A stretch of DNA of 64,000 nt from Calliopum simillimum (Eukaryota; Arthropoda; Insecta; Diptera; Lauxaniidae). The stretch is from assembly GCA_951812925.1 (NCBI GenBank), contig OX638368.1, positions 158,892,492 to 158,956,491 on the forward strand, written 5' to 3'. The notes under the pieces are model-generated. The model had not been told where the DNA came from. It saw nothing but the letters and a program-made list of their open reading frames with translations, and searched no databases. Position 1 is the first letter of the stretch, and every line of letters begins with the position of its first letter. Positions 1-10,810 of the stretch are shown here, piece by piece. The translations under genes were made by a program, and so were the position numbers.

Positions 1-184
1 AAAAAAAAAATCTTACAGAAACACAAATTTCAAGTACCTTATCGTTTAGCAACAAAGTTCTATCGATTTTTTTAAACTGAAATTCCTTATTAACTAGGCA
101 ACGTATTTATTTACCTGCATATCAAAGACTTAGCATGAAAAGTGTTCAAGTGAACAAATTTGATGCTGTAAACGGACCCACCAA

Positions 185-460
185 AAAGGAGTTTTGAATG
201 TACCCTGACAAATCGATCATTTAGTATCGATATTGATGTTATGTTTTTTGCGGAAATATTGGCAGCTCCGGAATGAGTTTGCCGATTTTTGGCTGTCAGT
301 CTGGTCGGGGTATAAATAAGAAAATTTGGAAAACGCGCGGATCGTTCTTCATAATCACTTGTACTAATTTGTTCTTTTAAATTGTATAATTACCGGGTTT
401 TAAACAAGTTATAAATAAACGCTGACATTGAAAAGCATTAATTTTTATTTCATCGTGGAA
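185..460 (+). promoter_or_regulatory. TATA / initiator / AATAAA cluster, possible solo LTR or small-gene promoter
   Basis: A TATAAATA box lies at 311-318. About 31 bases downstream, at 342-347, is TCGTTC, an initiator-like sequence at the spacing expected for insect RNA polymerase II promoters. An AATAAA follows at 414-419, only about 70 bases after the inferred start. That TATA, start, poly(A)-signal order is typical of the U3-R-U5 part of an LTR. No second copy of the segment and no clear primer-binding site were found, so LTR identity is inference. Alternatively this is the promoter of the candidate micro-gene starting at 534, with AATAAA occurring by chance. Confidence 0.35.
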
Positions 461-533
461 AAGCACTAGAGAAAATTCACATGACTATTGTTGTCGTTTT
501 TTATCAACCAATAAGGAATTGAAGGTGTAGCAA

Positions 534-612
534 ATGTTAGCACTCTATCCGGAAGGTGATTCCTATGTGGCCAATCTTGAGGACTTAAAGCGTGGCAACT
601 GTCATTACCCAA
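534..612 (+). CDS. Candidate first coding exon of an unrecognised micro-gene
   Basis: An ATG at 534 opens a frame beginning MLALYPEGDSYV with a balanced, protein-like composition unlike the surrounding A/T-rich DNA. Read without splicing it continues to a stop at 669-671 (45 residues). There is a fair donor at 612/613 (CCAA, then GTGAGA) that leaves one base of a split codon. The segment at 2614-2720 starts after an acceptor and supplies the two missing bases, so splicing would give a 61-residue product. TATA and initiator motifs lie about 190-220 bases upstream. I do not recognise the protein; no signal peptide or membrane segment is apparent. It could equally be a chance ORF or a transposon fragment. 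Confidence 0.3.
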
Positions 613-2613
613 GTGAGAAACAAAAAGTATATCCCGAAACCAATGGCGCCTTTTACATTATGTTTTTATAACAATCGTTTACACTGTTTCCCCAATTAGT
701 TGAAGCGAAAGAAAGTGAAAGCAAAAAATTAAAAATTTTTTACTTAACTGACGAATGAAATGTTTTTACAAACTTGAAAAAATAGGTGCGAATGAAAACT
801 ATATGCAATTGAGTAAAACGAGCACTTCCAGAAATTAAATCATTAAAAAACTACGCAATTGCAATTCTTGAGTGCAATTCAGTTTCGTTTCTCGTACTAA
901 AAAACCACAAAGAAAAAATTAAAGGCAGCATATCCTTGCACATTCATTCAGTTGTTGAACACGTTTCAGTTATAAGTTTACGTACCTAACTACAATCATG
1001 ATGGATTGATTGATTGATCGAAGCATAGAAGTAGTTGTGTGTTTCGTACGTGTGCACCTCTTGCAACCAACAACTTGTATTGTGCGTGTACATACAATGA
1101 GTTTTTGTGTTGCATTCATTCATCATCTGGATATGCATCGTTTACAACAACTTTATGTTGTGCGCTTATACTATCGAGTGGCTTAAAGTGTGCAAAATTT
1201 TAAAGGCTCTCGCACTACATATCCTTGGCTAATATCCTTATCGTATAGTTATAATTGCTTTTGTTTGCATTTCGTTCAAAAAACTGCATTTTTTAAACTT
1301 AAATCTACAACAAATATGAATACATTCAAGCAAAACACAAGCAAAAGAATCCTTATGCCTCGATATCTAAGCGCACAAGAAACCCTTATGCATAAAATGT
1401 AGCTCAAATTTAATTACTATAAACAGCTCATTAGAATGCATATCCTTGCGTGCAACACGCTTATGCTAAACCATTTCATGTTGTTTTTTTTTTTTTTTTT
1501 TTTTCAGTCTCTAAACTTTGTTGATTAGACAAGGTCTTATAAGGGAGAAAAATATAACATGATTTTATACCTAAAGGATCACTTTGCTTATGCAGAAAAG
1601 AATTTTTACATATTACGTAAAAAAATCAAACTTGTTCTAAAGAAAATTAGTTCAAGGACTTAAAATTTAAATAAAGAAATTTGCAAATTCAAATTTAGGG
1701 TCAAAAAATATTTATTTTCTTCTGAACAAAAAGTTCCTTCTGAAGAGAGTATCAAAAACTATGAATATATGGTCTTACCACTCCCACTTGTACAAGCACA
1801 TTTAACAAATTACTATTCTTGGTTTGATAAGGGGAAAGAGGGGCAGGGTTCATGCTTCAATAGAAATCCGTACATAGATAAACTTTCGATAGAGGCTAGA
1901 AATTTCTGTAATACCACGATTCAGCACTAATAGTTCCATAAAAGTTTGACATGAAGAAAAAAAAACTTTTGGGCCTTCGTTAAAAAATTAAAAACAAGTG
2001 ACCAATAATGAAATCTTCACTAGTCCTGCCAGTTTCCAAAACAGGCGAGGTTACTAACTCTAATAAATACCAGCCCAATGTGCTATCTCCCACCAAAAAA
2101 ACGAAATCAATTACCCACTTATCGCCAACGTAGTTCGCTCGGACCGTCCTTTACCGCAGATTTTATGATATTTATCACCAAGAAGTGAAATCACTATGTT
2201 AACCTCTTTTGTGAGATGACTATTGTTAGATAAAAATGAACGAAAGGGCCACTCAGGGTCTAAAAACCGTATTGGTGACTCTAATCCGATTAACGACAAT
2301 TCATCGTAACCAACAAAAAAGTAATTTTTCGACCACATAATTTTTTCACAAACAAGTGCAGTTTATAGTTTTTTAAAAACGTTTCAAAGGTTGTACATGT
2401 GAAACTGTTTAACTTTTTCAAACAACTCAGTGGTATATTTATGTAAATTGTTTTTGTTACATACATCTGAATTGCATTTTTATTGAAATATAGTTCGCAA
2501 ATTAAAATGGCTCTATGAAACTCATTGCTTGCAATTTTCATTGGAAAATTGTTTTCTGGGATACGTCTCTGGCTACGTTTTCTATTGATTTTCTATTTGA
2601 TGCATATCTTTAG
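613..2613 (+). other. Non-coding stretch (intron if the micro-gene is real)
   Basis: No gene or transposon signature is recognised. It contains a run of about 21 T at 1484-1504, directly followed by CAG, and otherwise low-complexity A/T-rich DNA. Confidence 0.4.
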
Positions 2614-2720
2614 GGATACAGAAATTTCCAATGGGCACAAAAAAGGATACGGATCCATTTCGAACCCATTACGAGTTCGCTTTCAATAATGACAATGAAG
2701 TTTTGAAGCTGAAGCTTTAA
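2614..2720 (+). CDS. Candidate terminal coding exon of the same micro-gene
   Basis: A CTTTAG acceptor ends at 2613. The following 107 bases read in one frame to TAA at 2718-2720: two bases completing a split codon, then 34 residues ending in NEVLKLKL. Codon choice is coding-like, with many G/C third positions (AAG, GAC, TTC, CTG) in an A/T-rich neighbourhood. An internal ATG at 2631 gives a 29-residue reading (MGTKKDTDPF...). The splice phase fits the donor after 612 exactly (1 + 2 bases). No homologue is recognised, and no clear AATAAA follows before the repeat that begins near 2743. The alternative is a fragment of an unknown mobile-element ORF. Confidence 0.3.
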
Positions 2721-2742
2721 ATAATGCTAACACTGTATATAT

Positions 2743-2940
2743 ATGAAGCAATCCACGCCAAGCGTACAAGCTCAAAATGTTTTTTTTCCGATTTCGCTCA
2801 TGGCAATATGGTAGATCCGGTGTGCAGGAACAACAATACGGCAGGATTTGGTCCTAGTACCATTTGTTGTTAAAATACAGGGTGTTGAAGTTGGTGTTTT
2901 TAGTCATTTTCATGAAAAATTTATAGCTTACTCTACAAAC
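2743..2940 (+). repeat. Dispersed repeat family A, short copy
   Basis: About 200 bases match 39409-39605 on the plus strand and, inverted, 53300-53420. Shared landmarks are the words GCTCAAAAT, CCGATTTCGCTCA, GGTGTGCA, AACAACAAT, ACCATTTGTTGTTAAAATAC and GGGTGTTGAAGTT. This copy stops near the point where the 39-kb copy reaches a mariner-like terminus. Confidence 0.75.
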
Positions 2941-3535
2941 TGAGATAATGAGTACAACTAGTCGAAAAAAAACCTGAGATAAATGACTTCTATGAATGAA
3001 ATGTAGCCCATGTTGACACATTTAAAACAACTAGTAGGTATCGCCAGTGGCCAAATTTTGGCCATTCTGCTAAAGATAGATACAATTTTTTCGAGTACTA
3101 TTTTGCATTGACAGAATTCAATACTCGTAGTAACCTTTTTTTGGATGCAGAAGGCTTAGTGTGTCTCAAAATCGAATTACAGTAAAAATTGGTGTAGTGG
3201 CTTAGCCGCTATCTCAAAAATCCATTTATCTCCATTCCAAATTAGCCAAGATAACATTTTCTCTTCAGGCGCATGTCACCACTCGCATACACATTTTTCT
3301 TAAGCTTTCTTCATCGGGGCTTAGCATATTAAGGCATAAGAACCTGTGTTTAATTTCAGCAGTGACAAAGCTTTATCAAAACTCATCTCACTGCAAAAAT
3401 GGCACTAAGCCCTTATCTAAACAAAACCAAAAACCATTACATAATAATAGGCAAGGGATAGAGTGTGCCCACGCCATTGCAGAGCTGCAGTCCATAAGTA
3501 TCGAAAATATTAAACAATTCGAAGGAAACGACGAA

Positions 3536-4305
3536 AGTCCAAAAGTATTGAAAAATGTCCAAAATATCGGTAAGAGTCCATCAAAAAACATCCAAAATAT
3601 CGGTAAAAGTATCGAAAGTATCGACAAACATCGGTAAAACTACAAAAGTATCGACAAACATCCAAATTATCGGTAAAAGTACAAAAGTATCGAGAAACAT
3701 ACAAAATATCGGTAAAAGTTCCAAAGTATCGAAAAGCATCCAAAATATCGGTAAAATACAAAAGTATTGAGAAACATCCAAAACATCGGTAAAAGTCCAA
3801 AAGTATCAAACAAACATCCAAAATATTGGTAAAAGTCTCAAAGTATCGAAAATCATCCAGAATATCGGTAAAAGTCCAAAAGTATCAAGAATCATCGAAA
3901 GTATCGATAAAAGTCCAAAAGTATCGAAAAACATCCAAAATATCGGTAAAAGTCCAAAAGTATCGAAAATCATCCAAAATATCGGTAAAAGACCCAAAGT
4001 ATCGAAAAAAACATCCAAAATATCGGTAAAAGTCCAAAAGTATCGAAAAACATCCAAAATATCGGTAAAAGTCCAAAAGTATCGAAAATCATCCAAAATA
4101 TCGGTAAAAGACCCAAGAGTATCGAAAATTATCCAAAATATCGGTAAAAGTCCAAAAGTATCGAGAAACATGCAAATATTGATAAAAGTTCAAAAGTATC
4201 GAAAAATATCGAAAATATCGGTAGAAGTCCAGAAGTATCGAGAAACATCCAAAATATCGATAAAAGTCCAAAAGTATCGAACAACATCCAAAATATCGAT
4301 TCAGA
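3536..4305 (+). repeat. 39-bp minisatellite, about 20 units
   Basis: Units contain GTCCAAAAGTATCGAA, then AACATCCAAAATATCGGTAA. ATATCGGTAA recurs near 3706, 3745, 3784, 3823, 3862, 3940 and 3979 at 39-base steps. Several units are shortened or changed (CGGTA to CGATA). Because 39 is a multiple of three, an open frame in one unit stays open in the next, which produces long but meaningless ORFs on both strands. The non-repeat ORF start at 3362-3535 leading into the array has a plausible acceptor before it (TTTCAG at 3355-3360) but no recognised product. Confidence 0.9.
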
Positions 4306-4964
4306 ACGTGAACAGAGTGCAACGAAACAGGTTTTTGCAAGCAAGAGAAAACAGCAACAACAAAATCTCTCCCACTCCACTGTCTCATTCACTTTCTCAA
4401 CAACACAGCTTAACACAGTGGGTGCTGTTGTTGTTGTAATTGTATGGGAAACTTTGATTCTGTTTTTAAATGCCTTAGTGGCAACTCATGAGGATAATTT
4501 TTGGTTTTGTGCATTCCACACCACAGTATCTTTCATATAAAAAAAAATATCGAAAATCGGTTATATGATTAGCTCGCAAAAGGGGCAAAAAAAACTGTTC
4601 ACGTATTTATATATAGATATACTATGTATACTTGTTGATCGGACGTCAAATGGCGGAGATATAAGAAAAAACAAAACCGTATCGAATTAAGAGGCCGAAA
4701 AAAAATGTTTTTTTCCTTAAAATTCTTCCAATGTTAGCTTTCAAACTGGGGCGGTCAGCGGTCGTTGTGCCCAGTAAACATACATACTTGCAATAAAAAC
4801 GGAGAAAAACTGTTCTTCTTATGTTGTTTTTATTTTTTAATTTCAATGTCATTTTTGTAGCTGAATATTTTCAATGCTTACTTTTATGCAATTTTAATTT
4901 TACGATTGTTTTTATTTTAGATTAATTTTTTATCAAATAAAATTTTACGTATGTAAAATTATAC

Positions 4965-5172
4965 CTGTCATGTGCAAAAAAGTTCAATCTGATTGTATGT
5001 GCTGGTCCATATTCCACTGCTGCACCACCACCACTACGGCCACCTTGTAGTTCACGTTTCCGTCGATGCCGTTTTTGTTCGATATGTTTTTGATGTGCCT
5101 CATGCAAATGAACGCGATCATAATTTGCCGCTTCCCAATGCTTAATGTAAGGCGTAAGTCTTTGTGTGAGTC
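4965..5172 (-). CDS. kuz: ADAM10-family (Kuzbanian / Kuzbanian-like) metalloprotease, prodomain exon
   Basis: This internal exon encodes about 69 residues of an ADAM10-type prodomain. On the minus strand a pyrimidine-rich acceptor (TTCTTTTTTTCCAG) precedes the first base at 5172, and a donor (GACAG, then GTATAA) follows the last base at 4965. The exon starts with two bases of a split codon and ends with two. The pattern L-x2-Y-I-x-H-W-E-x3-Y-D, followed by LHEAHQ and a basic RHRRKRE segment, then a -RLNFFAHDR end, matches the N-terminal prodomain of ADAM10 proteins. The family is a membrane-bound zinc protease that sheds Notch and other surface proteins; the prodomain keeps it inactive. The family call is fairly secure, but the choice of kuz over its paralogue kul is inference. 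A glycine-rich insertion (GGRSGGG) is lineage-specific. No other exon of the gene is visible. Confidence 0.65.
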
Positions 5173-7221
5173 CTGGAAAAAAAGAATGAAGTAAAAATTT
5201 TTGAGAATTTATTAAAATGGTCTCTAAAGAATAAATTTTAAATTTTGTTGTCGGCCACAACTGAAAATAGTATTTTTTCATAGTATGTGCTATTATGTAT
5301 TAAAAATTTTAGGGCAGCAAATGTTTAATAACATCGAATGTATTTTATATAAGCTAAAATTGTTAAGACTCTTTATATTTATACTACTTAATTATTAGTT
5401 ACTCATACGCCATGTTAAGCATGCGGTTTATATGCATAAGTAGAAATTGGTTACTTAAGCTCCGATATGTATAATTAAGAAATTTATGCTTAAATATTTA
5501 CAACTTCTAGATAAAATGTACTTTATATAAATGTTCGTTGAATTTTGGTTTAAAGAAAACCTTTCAAAAATCTGTAAAATTAAAAAAGTCTGAAATAATG
5601 TCAAATACAAGTATACCCATGTCTACCTTTTTTCTACATATTTATTAAACTTTTTTAACGAAATGTCAATGAACCGTACATCCTGTCTTCCTTTTCGTTG
5701 CCGTCTGGCTGGCACTCAGTAAACCTGAAATGTCACGCTTTGTTTGATGTGCGGCGGGCATTAAAAATGCGTAGGTTTTCATACATTTTTGCATTAATTT
5801 TTTTGATTTTATTGTTATATCGAGTATATCCATAGGTTTTTAATTCAACAAAAATAAGAAAAAACTTTACAAATTGACAATGCTGAGTTCAATGTTTTAA
5901 TTTTTTTCATTTGCTCAATTTATTTCTGTACAATGCATCGACGTTTGTATAAATGGAAAACCAAAAAAAAAATCTTTTTTTTCTTGAAATGTCACTGACA
6001 TAGCGCACGTGATTGTTGTGCTGAGTGTCAATGCTGGGAATTTTTTAAATTATTTGTTGCATATACAATTTTAATGAATATAAATTAAATATTTATATTT
6101 GTATTGCTCATATTGTTACTGTGACAGGATATTTTGTTAAGCATTAACATATGTACATCTGTATGTAAGTATTTTAATACAGATTTTCATTGATTTTGCA
6201 TATTTTTTCTTTGTGGTTTATATGAAATAAATAAAGGCAGTCAAATCTGCCAAGTTTAAAGTGATCTTTATATTGTCAGTTATATATGACTGACACTTTA
6301 CTTTAACTTCTTTTTTACATGGCTATAGTTTGAAGTAATATTTAAATGATAAAACTGTTGGCAATTATTATATAATTTATATTTTCAATGATATTGCAAA
6401 TTTTAGTTGTGATTGAAATAGAGATAGTAAAATGCTATAAGAATATATGCATTTTGAGGTGTCAGTCAAATTTAACTGACATCAGTTTTTTGTGTATTTA
6501 GCATATTTCATAAAGTTTAAGTCACTTGAATGAAGAAACAATTGATATTCTCAACATATTTCAATAATTTTTGTACAAATTTTGTTTTTATAACTAAAAT
6601 TAAGTCCATTCTGTACGCTTTCAACGATACAAATTGTCATAATTTCATATTAAACTTAAGATATTGCCATATTTTTCCACCCCATTATATGCAAACATTT
6701 TACTCTAAATTGCACTTGAATGTCATGCATGCATGAGCGTTAAGCCAATTGATTTTGAACAAACAGCGCAACAACAAAACCCGATTACATAGGTAACTAC
6801 AGAAACATAAGAGTACCTTTAAACTTTAAATTGAAAATGCAATGTTGCTTGCTTCCTGTCAACAAATGCAACAGTAACTCAGAACTTTGTCGCCTGCAAT
6901 AGCTACCTCCACTGCCAGTAGCAGCAGCACCAGCAGCAGCAACAATATGTTGACATGTTGCTGATGATGACAACAGCAGCGGTAACAAGACAAAAAAAAA
7001 CAGACAACGTCATGCACGCATTGGCAAACTAAGCAGCGCATGTTTAGAATAAATTTTCATGTTAATTAGACAAACAGACAGACATGCAAAAAAAAAAGAA
7101 GAAGAAGAAAATCAAGCTGACAGATAGACAGACAGATAGACTGACATAGGCACACATGGAAGAACAAACAAAAAAATTGATTTTTAAATATTTCAAGACT
7201 CTAGACCAGAATAGTTATTCG
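5173..7221 (-). other. Intron upstream of the ADAM10 exon, no gene recognised
   Basis: A/T-rich intronic DNA. Two short hairpins with GTCAGT arms lie near 6276-6296 and 6460-6482. CAG/CAA runs occur at 6895-6985, and a GACA/GATA-rich stretch at 7070-7150. Confidence 0.5.
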
Positions 7222-7915
7222 TGGGCTGCTATATATATTTTTGGCCTAGGCAACACTAATGTCAATAGCTAAAATCTGGCAACACCATAATAAAGTTTGA
7301 CATATTTAAGCATAAACGTACTCACAACGTTTTGATGCACAAGTGCTATTTGTTTTGTTTACAGTGAGTTAAGAACATTAATTTGTCCATTGATAATTTA
7401 AGCGTTTTTTACAACTTAGTGTTCATGCAAAATCGAATGTATTGGAGAGGAACTAATGCCCAAGGATGCCTCTATCTCATGGTATGTCACATAACGATCT
7501 TGTATTATCAGTTCACGCACGGCATCAATGTTCTCTGGCACAACGGCTGTTTTTGGATGACCTTCACGGAATTCGTCTTTGAGCGAGCGTCGGCCTCGAT
7601 TGAATTCATTGAACTAGTTCTTCACAGTTCTATAAGATGGTTCTTCATCGCCATACAAAGATTTAAGTTCATCGATGCACTCTTGTCGTGATAATCCACG
7701 TTGGAAGTTGTGAAAAATGATCGTACGAAAATGTTCACGAGTAAATTCCATTTTTTTGATTTTTTCAAGTCACTGTAAACAACACAAATGATGGTCGTAC
7801 GTCAAAACGTTCTGAGTACGCTTATGCTAGAAAATGTCAAACTTTATTATGGTGTTGCCAGATTTTAGCTATTGACATTAGTGTTGCCTAGGCCAGAAAT
7901 ATATATAGCAGCCTA
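7222..7915 (-). mobile_element. Internally deleted mariner with about 140-bp terminal inverted repeats
   Basis: The left end (7224, GGCTGCTATATATATTT) and right end (7913) are inverted copies of each other over about 140 bases, with only scattered mismatches, as far as GTTTACAGTGA at about 7365 and 7772. Flanks are TG at 7222-7223 and TA at 7914-7915, consistent with a mariner TA target duplication with one base changed. Between the arms lies only the N-terminal part of a transposase. The catalytic region is gone, so the copy is non-autonomous. Confidence 0.85.
7408..7751 (-). pseudogene. Mariner transposase, N-terminal DNA-binding part, with stops
   Basis: Starting from ATG at 7751 the frame reads MEFTREHF, then GLSRQECIDELKS, FNEFNRGRRSL, EFREGHPKTAVVPENIDA and YHEIEASLGIS. 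These are the paired helix-turn-helix regions of mariner transposases of the kind often annotated as SETMAR-like in insects. A conserved tryptophan codon has become TAG (VKN*FNEF), and a second stop interrupts the HEH motif near 7415. After that the frame runs into the deletion junction. The DD34D catalytic domain is absent. Confidence 0.85.
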
Positions 7916-8160
7916 CTTACTAATTTTGTAATTTTGCTATATTATAAGGGTGATTCTACTCACGAAAGAAGAAAAATACATTATTTTCACACAAAGTTTA
8001 TTTCTTCTTTTTTTTTGCATCTAAGTTCAGACAAATAATCTAAGTTCAGCTTAGGTCTTTTTTGTACTTTTCTAAAACGGGCCGATCAAGAAATAAGGTA
8101 CACGAATTTTATTAACTTCGACGGATTGTGAGAACACATATCGGAACCTTCAATTGCGTC

Positions 8161-8710
8161 CAAACCAAATATGTTGCCAGAATAGCGAAGTTGGTTCGCG
8201 TTTTTTCAAATATCAGCAATTATGCTGAGAATTTGAGATTTTTGCTAATTACACAGTCCTGCGTTTTTGAAAAAGTTAAAAAAGTATGAAATGAGAGTAG
8301 GTAATTTTTATAGATTTTTGGTCGCTGAATCCGAATATGACCTCAGATTTGCTCCATCACGTCTGACATTTGAGTTCTCCTTGATTTAAAGTGCAAGAAA
8401 CGGTATTTTAAAACATATGGCTTACATCCTGAAAGTAGTCTAGTTCACTATTGGCAACGGCATTGAATAAACCTGAGCTTCTTTTTTAAAGCGCACTCTT
8501 AACCTTTTCCATTGATTCATTAGTTTCCGAGATATCATCGATTGAAGTAAAGGTATCGCTTATCCCTGTAAAGGGCTATATTCAATTTGTATTGTATATA
8601 TTTGAGATTTTCGCTATTCTGGCACTATATTCGGGTTCAGTGACCCTAAAAACATAAACCTCAGGTGATCTGATCTTTCGCGCAGGGTACTTTTTTTTTG
8701 TGGGCCTGTG
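8161..8710. mobile_element. Decayed copy of the CACAGG-ended palindromic element
   Basis: 8173-8255 carries GCCAGAATAGCGAAG, GTTGGTTCGCG and a TTTGAGATTTTT segment. 8605-8710 carries GCTATTCTGGCAC, TTCGGGTTCAGTGACCC, ATCTTTCGCGCA and the end GTGGGCCTGTG. All of these are landmarks of the element at 62133-62647. The right terminus is intact (CCTGTG ends at 8710); the left terminus was not found, and the middle has diverged or been replaced. Confidence 0.65.
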
Positions 8711-10519
8711 TTTTTATAATCAAATGATATTCGATTTCTTTGAGAACATTAGTTTAACCTCATCGAACATGGGTAGTTTATGAAACGAATTTTTATATCC
8801 TACTGAACGGAATAAGGGGTACATTATAGCACAATTAGAGAAAACCCAAAAATTAGGTGAGACTCGGGTGTCGAAGTTGTGATTAGCATGATAAATATGT
8901 CATCAGTATAGGCGATTTCCTAGAGCTCTTTTCTTTCTAGTTCAATCATCAGGCCAATTACTTACTATTGGACATGACTTTTAAAATAAAACTCATTTGA
9001 AAATACTTTCTTTGAGCGGAGTTGCCATATCATGAAAATACTTTTTTACAAAAACACTTTTTCTTTTGCTTTTCAATGGCATGAATTTTCAGTTTCCAGC
9101 TCCGCAAATTCTGCAACAGAATGAAAACGCTTTATTTATGTGAGTTGCGGTTATTTTAATCAAAGTACCATGAAATGTGCATACATTGATATTTTATTTT
9201 TTTATTTCATTTACTACAGCTTTGTGCCATTGCCTTAAGTTACCACATCAATTGCACTAAATTAATTTTCAATTTGCAAAATTAATTGCTTTGCACAGGA
9301 AGTGCAGCAACAGCACCAGCAGCAGCAGTGGAAACATTAGTTTGCGGATATTGACCACAAACGGCCTTATGCTAAGGACATAACAAACATCCGCACTGTT
9401 AACAAGCACCAAACAGCAGGTGCCAGTAGCAGGAACAGGAACAGCAAGATCTACGCTGTGAATTACGCGTTAATTAAGATGCGGCTTTGACTGGAAAAGA
9501 CACATGCTATCGTTATGTATTCTTAAAATGCACATACATATTTACATATATACAAAATTGATATGACAATCTTAAGAGATTTGTTTATGTGACGAATTAT
9601 GCTAAAATCATTTTTTTTGAAATAAATTAGCTCGGGAAGAAATATTAGTTGAAATAATAACAAAAAATTCTCTTTTTAAGGAATTGAACTTATATAAACA
9701 GAAACTTATATAAATAAGAGAGAAAAATTATGCAGAATATTTTTATAGAAAATTGCCAAAACTTGAAGAAAAACTTGCGAGTCAAAATAGACATACAACT
9801 AATGAAAACTTCCAATCAAGACACAAGTTCTTAAATCGTCATATAATAACAAAATTGCCCCAGTCTCCAAAGGAAAATTTGTCAGCTAAAAATATCTTCT
9901 AAACATAATAATAGGTACAAACCATGTGTAAACGATCAAGAAATTTGTTCATAGCATCCGATTTTAAGGCTTGTTTTAAGATAAATCATTTGACACCATA
10001 AAATCGAAAATTGGATAAATGCAACCGAAGTTATAGCTTCTTAAAAAAAACTAACCTAAAAATTTTAAAGTCCCATATCTCCGCCATTTTTTTAAATTTT
10101 GAAAAAATATTTGGTAGTAATTTTTTCCACTATGCAGCTATTGCTTATGCCAATTTATAGCCAAATCGGATGCCATAAAAAAAATCTTGATCGTTTTGAA
10201 ATGGTTTGTACCAATATGGTTTTTACTTTCTAACTACCTTAAAAACGCTTAAAATGGGTGGTCACAAAATACTTTAAATATATGAATTTGATCGAAATAA
10301 CTATCTTGATTTGCTTTTATACTCGGCAGGGGGCGATTAAAATTAAAAAACATAAACAAAGTCAATTTATTTTTATTAAGAAATCGGCTTGAATTTTTTC
10401 AGAATTTTAGGACCTGTTATGTGACCGTAATGAGCGATTTAGACTTTTTAACCCATTCTGTCGCCATGTTCCACATACGATTTTTCTAAATTTTACTTTA
10501 GAATATTCGGAAAGGTCCC
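8711..10519. other. Intronic DNA, no gene recognised
   Basis: CAG-rich tracts lie at about 9300-9330 and 9415-9450. The rest is low-complexity A/T-rich sequence with no transposon termini that I could pair. Confidence 0.45.
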
Positions 10520-10810
10520 CCTAAAATATTTCTACTGCTTCTGAAATGTGTGCTCTCCCGTATAATATCGGAAATCTCGACTTTCTCATATAAGGGAAGA
10601 TTATTTCAGGATATGCCCATATATTCTTGTTCAGCGTCACCTCCTGAGTCAACATAGCCAAGTCCGTCTGCCTGGCCCACCCTCTGTTTGTCCGTAGGAA
10701 AGCAAGATAATTCCATGCAATTTTGTACACAGGCTTCGTCGAAAAAATTAACTCGTGCGATCAAAAATTTGCGAAATCGGTCAATGGACACTCCTTGCAT
10801 CTATACAGAA
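10520..10810 (+). repeat. Dispersed repeat tail with CTCCTGAGTC motif
   Basis: CACCTCCTGAGTCAACATAG followed by a CCGTCTG-rich segment at about 10637-10690 recurs at about 43602-43645 (plus strand) and about 37383-37430 (minus strand). It is probably the conserved tail of an old retroelement or short repeat; its class is not determined. Confidence 0.45.

Noticed and set aside
3510..4439. Long overlapping ORFs on both strands (up to 121 residues) rich in isoleucine/lysine or phenylalanine/tyrosine
   Set aside because: They are translations of the 39-bp minisatellite, open only because the period is a multiple of three.
7408..7751. SETMAR-like host gene
   Set aside because: The similarity is to the mariner transposase part only; it has stops and lies between inverted repeats, so it is a dead transposon.
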